Shown here piece by piece: positions 23,205 through 35,069 of a stretch of 64,000 nt of DNA; the stretch's first letter is position 1, and each line of letters opens with the position of its first letter. The stretch comes from Phocoena phocoena (Eukaryota > Chordata > Mammalia > Artiodactyla > Phocoenidae): NCBI RefSeq assembly GCF_963924675.1, contig NC_089221.1:9049851-9113850 (forward strand), written 5' to 3'. A model generated the notes under the pieces. That model saw nothing but the letters and a program-made list of their open reading frames with translations, had not been told where the DNA came from and did no database searches. A program made the translations under genes and the position numbers.

Positions 23205-23880
23205 CACAACTCTGAAATGCCTCAGTCAGAGGTAAGGGGACCCGGGAGCTGTAGATGAATGCAAGGCCGGCCGGTGGGGAAAGTGAGATGCTCCCAGAAG
23301 TGGCCAGTTTTGCTTAAGGCTGGTCTTGTGGGCAGGCAGAGCGGAATCCATCCCTGATTTGCCCAGCTTGCCTTCCACCAGCTCTGTTGTTCCACCCTGC
23401 CGCAGGGGTCCTTGTTTTAGCTTTCTTTTGCTGCAGGCAAAAGTCTCAGGATTCAGAAAGTTCACTGTTTACATCCCAGAGAGTTTAACAAAAACACCCC
23501 AAATTCCCCCAAGTAATTTCTGTTACTCCATGAGCCTAAGAAACTTCAAGTTTTACTAAGTAGCACAGAAATGTTCCCTATGTGACGTTGGTTTTGTTTT
23601 ATTTAGCTTTTGTGGTGTGGTAAACTGGGTTGGGTTTTTTTTTTTTTCTTTTCTTTTATTACAAATATGATTTGGCTGTGGGATCAATAGCCAGCCAGGG
23701 ATGAGTAAATTTGGCTCAAGCGTTAAGTCCCTGATGTAGTACGTTTGCATTTGTTTGGAATCCAAGGAATCTTGCTTCGACTGGTCCAAATCACCCACAG
23801 GCTGTCTCCAGGGATTTCACGGCCAAGGGTTTCGCATCTGAAGCTTGAGAACCATGCTCTAGATTCTAATATTGTAAAGG
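23205..23880. other. Sequence without a recognised gene
   Basis: A T-rich run lies at about 23635-23660. Near 23838-23862 'catctgaagcttgagaacca' resembles the end of a MER1-group hAT element, too short to call firmly. Confidence 0.4.
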
Positions 23881-23884
23881 AACC

Positions 23885-24055
23885 AAGAAACGGCATTCCA
23901 CAGCATTTCCACCAATTTAGATTCCCGCCAGCAATGCATAGGGTTCAGTTTCTCCACACGCTCACAGCTTATTATTTTCTGGGGTTTTTTTTTTTTTTTT
24001 TTTGGATAGTAGCCATTCTAATGGGTGTGAAGTGGTATCTCACTGGGATTAAATT
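23885..24055 (-). mobile_element. LINE-1 fragment, inverted
   Basis: The words 'gcatttccaccaatttagat', 'tcccgccagcaatgcatagg', 'tctccacacgctcacagctt', a T-run at 23984-24003 and 'attctaatgggtgtgaagtg' follow the reversed order of an L1M 3' UTR segment. It is the same segment present near 16200-16370. Confidence 0.75.
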
Positions 24056-24146
24056 TAGCAACTAATTTTAAGAGTAAGCTTTTTGCAGCAAGAAATAATA
24101 AATATCAATCTGTACTGATCATTCAAGGTCTTTAGGACATAACCAC

Positions 24147-24191
24147 GCCCCCCCCGCCCCCCCCACCCCCGCCCCCCCCCACCCCCCGCCC
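24147..24191 (-). repeat. Poly-C tract; G-rich on the minus strand
   Basis: Runs of five to ten C separated by single A or G give several G-runs on the minus strand, enough for one or more four-stranded G structures in principle. Just 3' is the short 'cctgcggcaac' unique sequence. Confidence 0.85.
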
Positions 24192-24194
24192 TGC

Positions 24195-26227
24195 GGCAAC
24201 AAAGTTCTCTCTCCTCTAAAAAACTGAAAAGGCCATAATTGACCATAAGGACATATGGCAGCTGCCTGTGAAAAGATGACAGAAGCCTGGCCTCTCGTGC
24301 CATACTTAAGAGCGGTATCTGTTTTCACACAGCTGTTTGTCAGAGTGTGCAATGCTGGTTTTCATCAGGCTTGGCCAAAGAGCCCCAAGCTCAATGCCTT
24401 TTCCATCTACAGTTAATAGCATCTCAAATTGGTAAACGATGGTCTATTACATTTATGTAGTAAAAACACTTTCTAAACTCTTTGAGACGTGGTAGCTTAA
24501 ATTCACAAACCCCAGTAAAGAGTCTGCTCTCGAAGCTGTGTTTGCAAAAACACACATACTTTAAATTCCATTAGGGTTCCACGCGAAGCATATCCTACGT
24601 TTCCAAGATTCTATAAACTGTGATAGCGGCTTTGAGGATTTATTTAATCTGATGAAAATCATTCTGACAGATGTTGTTTTGAAGAAGCAACAGTACTTTC
24701 TCGCAGGAAACAGAGACAGAGAAAAATATCATTCCCGTCCTCCCCACATCCTCGGGCCTTTCCAGTTTTTGAAAACCGTATTTATTTAAATTTAAAGAAA
24801 CTGAGAACCTGATGCAATTAGCGGGGATTAGAGCGCCGGTAACCCTCCTACACATCAACTGCAACTTCACCACACCTGGCCTGCACACACGCCAAATGTT
24901 CGATGCACCTAGGTTTCCAGTATTCACCTGTCAAGGACCACGTCAAATTCTTAACGGGGTCGTTTGTCCTTAACGGAAGTTCCCTATTCTTTATTTTATA
25001 AATTTCCGTGATGAATAAGGTTTATGCCTTATTGACATTCTCAGAAAAGGCAGAAGGCAGGACAAAATGCCAGAAATGCTTAGTGAATGCGTGACCCTGT
25101 GGAAAGCAGACGCCTTCAGGACTGAGTTTTCACGGTCTCATCTTTAAATGAAAGTCCCCAGGGCTGAGAAAACTTGAGTTCATATCTTAAAAACTCTGCT
25201 GAACTCTGAAACAGCGAATACGGAAATAAATTTCAATATATTTTATTTCACTCATATCCAAAACACCGCGTAGAAAAATAATTGAGATCACATTCTTTTT
25301 TCTGTCCTAAGGCTTCACAACCTGGGCTGTCAGCGCAGACCCCGGGCGATGCGGACGTTTTCTGTCCAGCCCTGAGAGGTGTGAATCCACTGGCTGGTGA
25401 ATTGGGGCTGGAAGGGGCCTAGTGGTGACCTCGTCCAGCTTCCCGCCCACGTGCAGCGTGGCCACAGCCGAGGCCTTCGTGCCTCTGCAGACGAGGAGCT
25501 CGTGGCCCTCTGCGTGTCCTCATGGTGACACGGTCTCTGGCTCCCTGCCCTTCGCCCAGTGGCCCCAACCCAAGTCCACAACCTCCTCCGTGGGACAGGC
25601 CCTGCATGTTTGAGGAAGGTTAGCAGGGCTCTTTCCCAGACTCATGGGCTTGACTGCAAATTCCTTCACGACCTCAGGCCCCTCCCCGCCTCCATTCTGC
25701 TGCGGCTTCTAGGGTTTTGCCCGAGACTGCAGTGGACACACTGAAGATAAGCTCCTCTGGCAGCCCAGCCTTCTGCAGGACACCCGTGTGCCTGGCCCAG
25801 GCACATGGAGGCTACCCTTCTCGGGGACTACGGAGAGCAGTTCAGCCTGGGGAAGCGATTCTGGGCGCCCCGAAGAGAATCAAAATGCTGACCGTCTTCC
25901 CTGGCTTGCTGTTGATAAGCAACGTGGTCAGAGTGACTAGTGCCTGCTCCCTACGCTGGCCCACTTTCCCAGCTAGTGATATGGAGTCATTTCCCTTCTT
26001 TCCTGGAACTCCAGGGGGTTAAGCCCTTAGAAATCCTTTTTAAGGGGGGATTCCACCCTCAGAAAAGTGCAGGGCCCCTTCTTCATCTAAGAATAGGCTT
26101 CCATGAAGTGGGACGGTCGGGTGTGGGTAGGAGTCCTGCTTGGCGGGTCAGCCTATGCCTTCCCAAGCATCCTGACAAGGACTGGGGTCGCTGAGTTGCC
26201 ATGCAGGAATGTGTTGGGATCGGGGCG

Positions 26228-26228
<1 letters not shown>
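24195..26228. other. Sequence without a recognised gene
   Basis: 24.2-25.3 kb is AT-rich; 25.3-26.2 kb is GC-rich with overlapping short open frames on both strands. No repeat family or exon is recognised. Confidence 0.4.

Positions 26229-26277
<49 letters not shown>
26229..26277 (+). repeat. (CA)n microsatellite with GCGC lead
   Basis: About 22 CA units preceded by 'gtgcgcgcacacac'. The alternating purine-pyrimidine tract can in principle adopt Z-DNA. Confidence 0.93.
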
Positions 26278-26282
<5 letters not shown>

Positions 26283-26559
26283 ATCAGTAAGACCGAGAAA
26301 CCAGGCAAGTCACTAATCCCATTGCAAGTAGTCAAAAGGGCAGCAAAGGCATTGCCAAGAGTTCTATTTCACAGAATCCTTTTCATGTTAGCAGTTTTGA
26401 TCTGGGTTCAAGGCAGTCCACCAAGTCATCCTCTGCAAATGCTTTCTCCTCTTCATGTAAAGACGCTCTGAAAGAATCAGTGGGCATTGTTTACAGGAGA
26501 TGGGGACACATAGCTTTTAATGAGTTGTTTGTTCTCTATTTTCTCTGCAGGATGGGAAT

Positions 26560-26780
26560 GATATTAGATGGGAACAGCTACTACTTATTACTTATCGTGG
26601 GCCAGGCACTGAGTTAAGGGCTTTACACAGAATTGTGATATCTAACCTTTCAACCCTACAAAGTAGAAACTGTTATCTGCATTTTACAGATGAGGGAACA
26701 GTAAATCAGAGAGATTCAGTAACTTGCCGGACAGTTGCATAGTAGATAAGTGCTCCAAGCCAGACTTGGAACAAGGGCAG
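26560..26780 (+). mobile_element. MIR SINE
   Basis: Clear MIR order: 'ctactacttattacttatcg', 'gtgggccaggcactgagtta', 'agggctttacacagaattgt', 'cattttacagatgagggaac', 'gattcagtaacttgccggac', and a tail of 'agccagacttggaac'. Confidence 0.88.
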
Positions 26781-27019
26781 CCCAGGGCACTAGCCTGATG
26801 CCCTCATTTTAGGGCTGAGAAGTGGGTCATGGCGCAGCCTCTGTTTTTAGGTTCTGCCTTCTATACAGGATTTCGAGATGCAGATTTTTAAAGTAAGTAA
26901 TCTAAATGCAATCAGAAGATCCCTTATTCAACCAGGCAGTACAAGGTATTCAAATCCGCCTAAGCATTTACTTTCTGACTTGAAAATGGATTTTTTTTTC
27001 CTTGAAAACTATCATTTAT

Positions 27020-27130
27020 GTCTGTAGCACTCAACTAGGGTACAGAGTGCTTCCACATAAATTATTAACGCAACTGATCCTCTTCAGCAGGTGTTATCCC
27101 AATTTTATGGGTGGCTGGAGGAGGCTGAAT
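27020..27130 (+). mobile_element. MIR fragment
   Basis: The words 'tagggtacagagtgcttcca', 'cataaattattaacgcaact', 'gatcctcttcagcaggtgtt' and 'atcccaattttatgggtggc' fit a diverged MIR body. Confidence 0.55.
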
Positions 27131-27349
27131 CTTGTTCGTGGTTCCCAGAGGCAGAGCCTGGAGGACGCGGGTCTGGAGCTCTCAGCTTCGTGTTCTGTGT
27201 TGGGTCACGGGTCCCACCATCACCCACATCTCAGCTCGCGAGCTTCAGGAACAAAGCCCAGTGAAGGCTTCAAACTATCCGTCAAGTCAAGACGCAGTCA
27301 ACACAGTCTAAGAAGGAGGCCCAGAGGAAAGGTGGCAGGTGGACGCCAG

Positions 27350-27535
27350 CTGAGTGTGGGTTCTGATGTCAGACCATCCTGGCTCTGCCAGTGACTGGCT
27401 GGTAGGCCGGCATTTGACCTTCTGAGGCTCAGTTTCTTCATCTGTAAAACGGGAGGCAGTGGACCCTCCCTCGCCAGGTGACTCTATGTACACATGCTCC
27501 TAGGCACATCGCAAGCACTCAGCAAATGGTAGGTG
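27350..27535 (+). mobile_element. MIR SINE
   Basis: The words 'ccatcctggctctgccagtg', 'gaggctcagtttcttcatct', 'gtaaaacgggaggcagtgga' and 'agcactcagcaaatggtagg' give the MIR core and 3' end in order. Confidence 0.8.
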
Positions 27536-27539
27536 TTGG

Positions 27540-28225
27540 GATGAGGATGACACATCTCTAGCCCCTCCTTATGTCTCCACTGCTAATTCACAACCGGATC
27601 AGTTCTGCCTCACCTTCAGATCCCCTAGCAGTGCAGAATAACCCTGCTTATCTGGGACAGAAAAGCTCCCAAGGAAGCAAAAGGAGGGTCTGGGATACAC
27701 AAAACAGATGTCACCAAACCACGGACTTGAAGAAAAACTCTCCGGGCCCTCGATCTATTTGAGTCCTATTTTGACCTGATGGGAACGGCCTGGGCTTGGT
27801 TGTTAGTTTCCCAGCCCACTGAAGACAGGGAGAAAGCCTGAAAGTGATGAGGCCACTCGAGTTCACAGCGAGGCTGCTGCCCTGCGGTGAGAGGCTCCAT
27901 CCAGACCACTAGTCCTCCCCCACCCACAGCTCCTGGTCTCAGCACAGGAAGCAAGCATGGAAGGAAGCTGGTGGGGACACTGGCAGTGGTGGTGGGAGCA
28001 CGGCGCCATCCAGGCTACATCAGGACCTGGGAGCGGTCATCACGTGACGCTCCCTCCCTTCCCGGTGAGAAAGCACACGAGCGTTCAGAAAGGGATTTTC
28101 CCCTGAGAATCTCCCTAAAAGTCAAAGCCACCTGGTGAGTCAGGGAGCACACTGTTCTCAGGAACACTCAAGCCCAGAAAGCTGCGTCAGGATTTCAATT
28201 TCATTTTCTGACAAGCAGCTAACAC
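27540..28225. other. Sequence without a recognised gene or repeat
   Basis: Nothing recognised; short open frames only. Confidence 0.4.
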
Positions 28226-28227
28226 AC

Positions 28228-28257
28228 TGGGGGCGGGGCGGGGCGGGGCGGGGGAGG
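28228..28257 (+). repeat. GGGGC tandem repeat
   Basis: Four GGGGC-like units in a row ('ggggcggggcggggcggggc') followed by GGGGGAGG. The pattern meets the simple four-run rule for a potential G-quadruplex and also matches repeated GC boxes. Confidence 0.9.
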
Positions 28258-28307
28258 TACTTCGTAGAGGGGAGTCTGGGCGGAGCCTGAGAAGGAGTTT
28301 AGGCGGA

Positions 28308-28340
28308 GATCCGTGTGTGTGTGTGTGCACACGCGTGTGT
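28308..28340 (+). repeat. TG/CA alternating tract
   Basis: 'gtgtgtgtgtgtgtgcacac' followed by 'gcgtgtgtaatg': a short alternating purine-pyrimidine tract about 50 bp from the GGGGC repeat. Confidence 0.8.
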
Positions 28341-30078
28341 AATGGGAAGGACATGATGCCACAGCACAGTGAGCTGAAGGAAGGGGCACAGTTTAATCTG
28401 CTGCTGTCAGCAGAGCGAATGGGGTCTAAGGCCCCTCTTCTCTTAGTGATGGAGGTGGGCTGGTCTGGGTCCTGCTCCCACGACAGATTCCTGGGAAAAG
28501 GCACCTCCTTGGTGACCTTCCCCATGAAAGGACAGAGCCTCGAGGTGATCTAGAAGCAGATTCCGCGGCTATATTTGGACTTGAATACCTATGGCTTTGT
28601 GTTTTCATAGAGTTTACGGAAAAATATATTCCCACCAGGGGTGATTTTAAATACACTTCCTAGTAAATAGAAGGAAAACGAAATCCTTCCTAGCCACTGT
28701 AGTTCTTGAAATATCTTTCTGCCTTGGTGTTCATTTATCTGGGTTATTAATTTTCTGGACACCAAAATAATAATTAGCATGGCTGGTGACCAGAGGGGAC
28801 CCTCTCACTTGACTGCATCCATACATTTCTTCGTGTGTCATTCTTCGAAGCCTGACAGTCAAGGTTGTCTCCCACCTTCCGCCTGATTTTAGGAGCTTCG
28901 AGAACTCCCACAAGATGGCACTGCTGGTCCTCTTAGCTGGTGGCTCTTGGGCCAGCAAGGCTTTGGCTGGCTCGGCCAGGACCAGGGTAACAGGGAGCTG
29001 GGGGTCCGCGGTGGGCAGGGGCTACCTTAGGACGAGTGTGTTCCCTTCTCCCTAAGGGTTAGGTCATTGTGCAGGGAGCCTCACTAAAGGGAAATGAAAC
29101 ACGACTCAAGGGCTTTAGGCGAAATTCTAAATCTAGAGAAAATAATCAGGGACCCAATTCCTTGCAGGATTTGGCATGCGGAGTTTGTAACATCTTTTTA
29201 AAGGGCACAAGCAAAGGTGCTCTTCTGGGGGACAATGTCTGAGCTCGTGTTTACATCTTTGTTTCAACGAGAAGGCCAAGGTGCAGCATCGGCTGTGGTG
29301 CCTCTAGTTCCCTGACTCAGGCCTGCTGATCCCAGGATGCCATGACTCTGGGACAAAGCCCAAACCCAGCCTGTGCCTCTGAGTTTGTCCTAGAGATGTG
29401 TGGGGTCCGGTCTCCAGGTGGGAGGATGCTCTTCTTTGAGATTCTAAAAAGCCTGCTCTCCAGATGACACTCCACCCACAGATGCTTGGCTGACTGTCGA
29501 TCCAGATGCCAACATTTCACCACCTGCTTGTTTCGAGAAGGCGGCCACCCCAAGTACTGAGTGTGTAGGGCGAGGATGGCCTATGTGTAAACGATGTGTC
29601 CCACAGACACACAAGGTACAGTGACAGCTATCTTACCAGGGCCCGGGAAGCCCCATCTTCCCTCTAGACACGTATTTCCAGAAAGGCACTCTAAGTTTCA
29701 TGCCAATGCCCTTTACACACAAGACCGTCTCATCGTGTGACCTATGGCTTTCCCTCCTCTGTCTTCCCTCTGCTCTTACCTTATTCTCTCTCCTGTGCTG
29801 GATGCAAAGAAGATAAGATAAATACAGGCATGATTCTAATCGTTAGCTTGCATCTTGTGGATTTCATACAGGGGGGCCTTTCTGGACCAGTATGTGTGTC
29901 TGCATTCATCACAATACAGAGCGGTCACCGTATCTGATGAGAGAAACCCAGCCAGGCCTCCCGACAGTGCGGGGGCGAGCTGAGCATCTGTTTGGAAATT
30001 CACCGCATTCTGCCCCTGTCTCTACAGAGCTCAGAGGGGACTCAGCATCACAGAGGTAAGCTGTGAAATGCATCGTTT
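28341..30078. other. Sequence without a recognised gene or repeat
   Basis: No family or exon recognised. Open frames are at most about 80 codons. Confidence 0.4.
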
Positions 30079-30079
30079 G

Positions 30080-30257
30080 AGGACTGGGCTTTGGAGACAG
30101 ATGGCTCCCGGTTCAAATCTTACTTCAGATGAGTAGGCTCCTTGGGCCTCAATGTCCATCTGTGAAATGGGAACGATCCCTATTTTATGGAACAGTTGTG
30201 AGTTCAAATGAAATAATGTAGGTAAACTGTGCTTAGGACAGCATACTGCCTCCACTG
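30080..30257 (+). mobile_element. MIR SINE
   Basis: The words 'tggagacagatggctcccgg', 'ttcaaatcttacttcagatg', 'tccatctgtgaaatgggaac', and 'taggtaaactgtgcttagga' follow the MIR order, nearly complete. Confidence 0.82.
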
Positions 30258-30259
30258 GC

Positions 30260-33200
30260 AAAATCAGCTCATTACAACAGGGACATGCTCTGGGCATAAC
30301 CGGAGAATACTTTGTATAACTATCAGATAATCTGTGTAACTATCACACATATGTATTAAACGTTCTAATGTTATGTCATTTCAGTAAGTAGCACTTACAC
30401 TTTAAACCGTCCCATCTTTGATTCTGAATACATCTGTTTCAGTGTCATTCTTCTGAATTCCAATATAGGGAAGTACCAGTGAATAGTTAATGCTGACTAG
30501 ACAGGTGCTAAAAACCAGGGTATTTATTGTCTATAGCTTAAAATCAGATCTTGTCTGCTGTCTTCAGGGTCAAGGTCATGTTTTATAATGGTACGATTTG
30601 GGGGAAGACAGTATCCATGGTTCAAAGTACAAAGTATGTATTTTCTAGAGGACAGCTATTATGGCTTTAACAAAAGGAAAATGATCGTGTAAGCAAGATG
30701 TGTAACAGTAGAACGACTGTTAATAGAATTCCTGTTAGAAAGAAGTACACGCTGATATTAAATAAAATACAGACACCAAAACACTCGTCTGGTCTGGGTC
30801 TACTCCCATCTTGGGAGGTGCAGGGAGCTGGCTTTACGTGGGACCAGCTCTCACTAGGCTGGTTCTGGGATACCCTAGCAAGGAAAGAGGAGACCCAGAT
30901 TAAGTTGCTCTCAGGAGACTGCCAGGCAGGTCTCTCTTGGCCGTGGGAGCTTCGCCTCTTGCAAAAGTCAGGACATGGCCTGGGAGCACCAAACACAGCT
31001 CAGGTTAAAGGCAAGTACCTGGAATGATGGACAAGAGCATTTGGACTTTTCGGCTGCTGGATTCACCAGTAATTACATCCTTAATCCACCCTCCAAACTC
31101 ACGGCGCAGAGGGATTTGGTGAGCTGCTAGCGGCCGTCACTCCCTCCCTGGGCATCCAGGTACACCTGATAAGTGATAAGCCGCGGTCCTCAGTGGTCTC
31201 TGGCTTTGCACATTCAGCTGCGGCCTGATTAAAACGCTGCCTCTGTGGATCACACCACGCCCTCAAGCCTTTATCCACAACTAACAGAAAAAGAGCAGGT
31301 ACGCAGAAAAGTAAACCCACAGCCAATTCTGCTTCCTTAAAAAAAAAGCCAGCTAGTGACTTAGGACAACTTCCATTCAGTCCAGTAGCTCCCACCCTCG
31401 CCCCCGTGTTTAGAGCAAGCACTTGAGAATATTCTAACAGCCCAGAGCGCAGCCGGACAGACCTTGTCAAGGTCACTAAATTTGTGGGGCGCGCACGCGG
31501 GGCGCTGATCGGTCTTCCTTCTCTGCCTGATAGTGAAGAGTCTGGGGAAGCTCTGATCCCCTTCCCTGCCCAGGTTCCCGCCTGGGAAATCACTGCTCAG
31601 GGCCCTAAGGTTTGTTTTTGATCCATCAGTTTCATTTGTTGGGTTATTTGTTGATTCATCAGTGTCATTTATTTATCCACTCAACAGAAATACACATACG
31701 TATACACACTGAGTACCCAACATGCCTCAGAATTAGGAAGCGCTGATGCCGCGTCAGGCCTGCCTCCCGCCTCCTGCCTGTGTAGTAGCTGGAGGACCTG
31801 CCCCTCCTCTCGCGGCGGCCCTCCTCTTCCTGCTGCGTGGCAGGGCTCTGAGTTAGGGGCCAGGTGAAGACGAAAGTCCTCAGAGAGCTGGTCCTACAGG
31901 CCCCCCGAATGTCATCAGGCGGCCGACGCAGCACACCTGTGAGGTTTACCAGACGCTAAACCGGAAAACAGGTCGTCGTGATTTTCCAGAAACGGGTTTT
32001 CCTTATCTCAGTGTGGCCAGTCTCCATGACAACCACAAGAAAACCAAGCTTGTCCTTATCGACAGGAAGAACTAGCGCGGGCTATGATCCTCCCTCAGAT
32101 GGTGGTGGATACGCATTCTCCAGGGCCGCTCCCGAGCACGTGTGGGCGAGCAGAGACTCTCTCCGCACTTGGCAAGTAAGGGTTCCAAGTGGAGATGAAG
32201 GTTAGAAGCAGGCGTGCTACCCCGCGCCCCACCCTGAGTCTCTCATCAGCACCCTCCCTGCCGGATGTTCCCTTCGGGGGTCTCCTCCCTTAGGGCCCTT
32301 TGCTTTCCTTGCGGGCAGCCAGATAATTTGCCTTTGCCACCAATGAAGCATTAACAAGGCGAATGCGTGGGGCTGGGAGAGATGGGCCGGCAGACAGAAA
32401 ACATTCTCACTGATGGCCAGGTGGCCAGGGGCCCCTGAGCCTCAGCCTCCTCATCTGAGGTGAGGGGCTACTTACCCCTGGATCTCACGGGGGTTTGGGG
32501 AAGCTCAGGGGAGCATCGTGTGTTCGGCACGCTGCACGCAAGGCGTGACTCCAGGAGAGAGCTGTCGTGAGCTGAGCGTGTAAACAAAAGCAGATGCGTC
32601 CCCACGTTACAGTGGGGAGGGAGGACTGTAGGATGGTCATCGTACTTGGGAAAATTAGAGCAGAGAAGCACATCCTTGTGTCTGCAGGACGGCGCCGATC
32701 CGAAACCCGAGGCAACACTCGGGGACCGCAGCGTGGATCGCGCCAGGGCTTTGGGGGAAGAACTGAACAGGCCGTAATCTGGAGTTTCCTAGCGAGCCCA
32801 GTCACAGCTGGAGAGTCGGTCCCACGGCCACAACGAGGGCAGCTGGGATGAGGCACCCTGGCCCGACCTCTTAGGAGGTCGGTCATGATGAGCTCCTAGG
32901 GGAATTAGGGCTAAATGTAAACTCAGTGTTTAAGAGATCAAAGGAGAACCTATATGTTACATTGAGATGGCAGGCATGAACACAGCCTACCCCACAGCCC
33001 GCCTTCCATCATCGTTGGGCAAGTAAATCCACACCGAAGGGGGAGTGAGGGAAAGTGTGATAACAGCAGGGCCACATTTCAGAGGCGCCTAAGGACACCC
33101 TCAGTCAAGGACAGTGATGGATCACTGCCAGGAAGGCAAAGGATTTGAGATGCAAACTAAGGCTGGGGGAGAGGAAGAGCTGGGAGCCTTTTTCACTTTT

Positions 33201-34570
33201 CTCCTTTTTAACACCCATGGGCCCTGCAAGAAGGGGAGTTTTATTAGGGTCGGGAGAGGAGGATGTTTCAGTCGAAGAGCAGGTTCTGGCTGGGGGCTCA
33301 ACCTGGCACTGCTGGGATCCAGGGCAGCACGGATGCCCAAGGCACGGCGGGTCCATGAATGTGAGTCTGTTCACCACCACCTGTGCCTGGGCCCATGCGT
33401 TAAATAAACACCGAGCAACTGCCGGTGCAGCCACAGGGCTGGGTACTGGAGACCCAGTGGCACCAGACAGCCTAACTGTGCCAGGCTCTGAGCTGCTCAG
33501 GATGGACTGGGGCTCAAGACAGACTACGTGCAAGTGGACCCAGGGCCCTGCTTCCTCTGGGTTTCTCTGGGTCACATGCCACAGGTCATAGAACCCCATT
33601 GTTTTGCATTTTGTTATCGCAAACTAGAACACACTGCCTGACAAGTAGAAGCCCTTATGTGGACAATGGAAGATGGTATTTGAAACGAGAGCTCTTCCAG
33701 GGAATCTGGGCCACATGGTCTCTGGAGTAGAGGGTTTGCACAGCCTCGGTTAATACAGCCAATGGCGGAGCTGTCACCTTGGAAACCAGAGGGGAGGACC
33801 CTAAGGAACAGTGACACCCAAGAGACAACCTGGAAAGGTGTGGAGCGCGGAGTCTGCTGGGCAGTGGGTGCCTGCCTGAGACTGGCCCGGAGGCTTGCCC
33901 GGGGAATGAGGGCAGTGTTCCACGTGAGACACGTGACCAAGCACCCGGATGAAAATCACCTGCACCTGTCCGTGCTGCTTCTTTCACGCAGGCAGGTGAG
34001 GATGGAATGGGAGTACTGACTTGAAACACTGTTTTAAAAGAAGTAATTTCTATCCCCTTCAGAGAACCCCAGTCAAAGAGGAATTCTGAAGCTCGAGATG
34101 CCAGGTGTTGCTTTTCCTCAGCATTTGCTTCAGAAAGGTGCTGCTTTGAATATAGAGAAAAAAGCAACATCTTTATGGCTCCGTAACAGGGCTGTGAGAT
34201 CCTAAAACAATTATTGGTGACATAAGTACAAACATTTTCTGCATCGCAGTCTTCAAAAACGATCGTAAGGGCAGATGGCATTGTATTTGTCTTCCTATCC
34301 TTTTCTGGAAGAAAAAAAAAAAGCAGCCAACCCCCTCCTGCCTCTTCCCTGACCAATAGAGGTAAGACGGAATTGGCCCAGGTGTCCCTGACTCTCTGGG
34401 ACAGTCCGGCTTTAGGCCTCGGTCACGGTGTCATTACTCATCGTGCCTCTTTTCACTCCCCAAAACATACCAGTCTAAACATGTTGCAAAGCCGCTCCAA
34501 GCCGAGACAAAGAATTCTAAAAAGATCCTCAACATTACTGGGGCTCTTAGGAGTTTTATCATGTGTGTTA
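30260..34570. other. 4.3 kb without a recognised gene
   Basis: I recognise no exon. The longest open frame is minus-strand, 33655-34356, 233 codons, with no recognised domain or signal peptide and a Ser/Pro-rich second half; I treat it as chance. A faint MIR-like core ('cagcctcctcatctgaggtg') lies near 32447, and near 31650 'tcatttatttatccactcaa' resembles an L2/MER piece. CG dinucleotides cluster modestly at 31480-31510 and 32680-32750. Confidence 0.35.
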
Positions 34571-34588
34571 GAAATGCTGGAACTCCTG

Positions 34589-34792
34589 GGCTTCCCTGGT
34601 GGCGCAGTGGTTGAGAGCCTGCCTGCTGGTGCAGGGGACACCGTGCCCCGGTCCGGGAAGATCCCACATGCCACAGAGAGGCTGGGCCCGTGAGCCATGG
34701 CCGCTGAGCCTGCGTGTCCAGAGCCTGTGCTCCGCAACGGGAGAGGCCACAACAGTGAGAGGCCCGTGTACCGCAAAAAAAAAAAAAAAAAA
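34589..34792 (+). mobile_element. CHR-2-type SINE with damaged B box
   Basis: Head 'ggcttccctggtggcgcagt', body 'gagccatggccgctgagcct' and 'gcaacgggagaggccacaac', then an uninterrupted A tail of about 20. Target duplication 'aaatgctggaactcctg' is perfect over 17 bp (34572-34588 and 34793-34809), so the insertion is young. The usual 'cgggttcgtgcc' B box reads 'ggacaccgtgcc': the GGTTCG part is gone, so this copy lacks the internal promoter. Confidence 0.95.
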
Positions 34793-34964
34793 AAATGCTG
34801 GAACTCCTGACTGTATGACCTGAAAACCTGAGCCAGCTTCAAAGGCGGCTCACATGTTATCTTTCCATTGCTTTCCCTGAGCTGACCCTTGCCCAGCTGT
34901 GTTCCCACGAGGACTTCCCACGTACCACGATGTAGTGGAGGCTCTTCACGCCTAACACTGCTTC

Positions 34965-35065
34965 AAGGTCAAGGTCAACGGTTCAATTTACTGTGCCCCC
35001 AGCACCTGACATAGTGCTTGGTGCACAGAGAGGCTCAACGTATGCCGTCAGCACCAAATGAGCGG
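34965..35065 (+). mobile_element. L2 3' end fragment
   Basis: The words 'ctgtgcccccagcacctgac', 'atagtgcttggtgcacagag', and 'gctcaacgtatg' match the terminal L2 block (CAGTGCCTGGCACATAGTAGG-like). Short. Confidence 0.6.
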
Positions 35066-35069
35066 CATG

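Noticed and set aside
33655..34356. Minus-strand open frame of 233 codons as a gene
   Set aside because: No recognised motif, competing frames, and no splice or promoter context.
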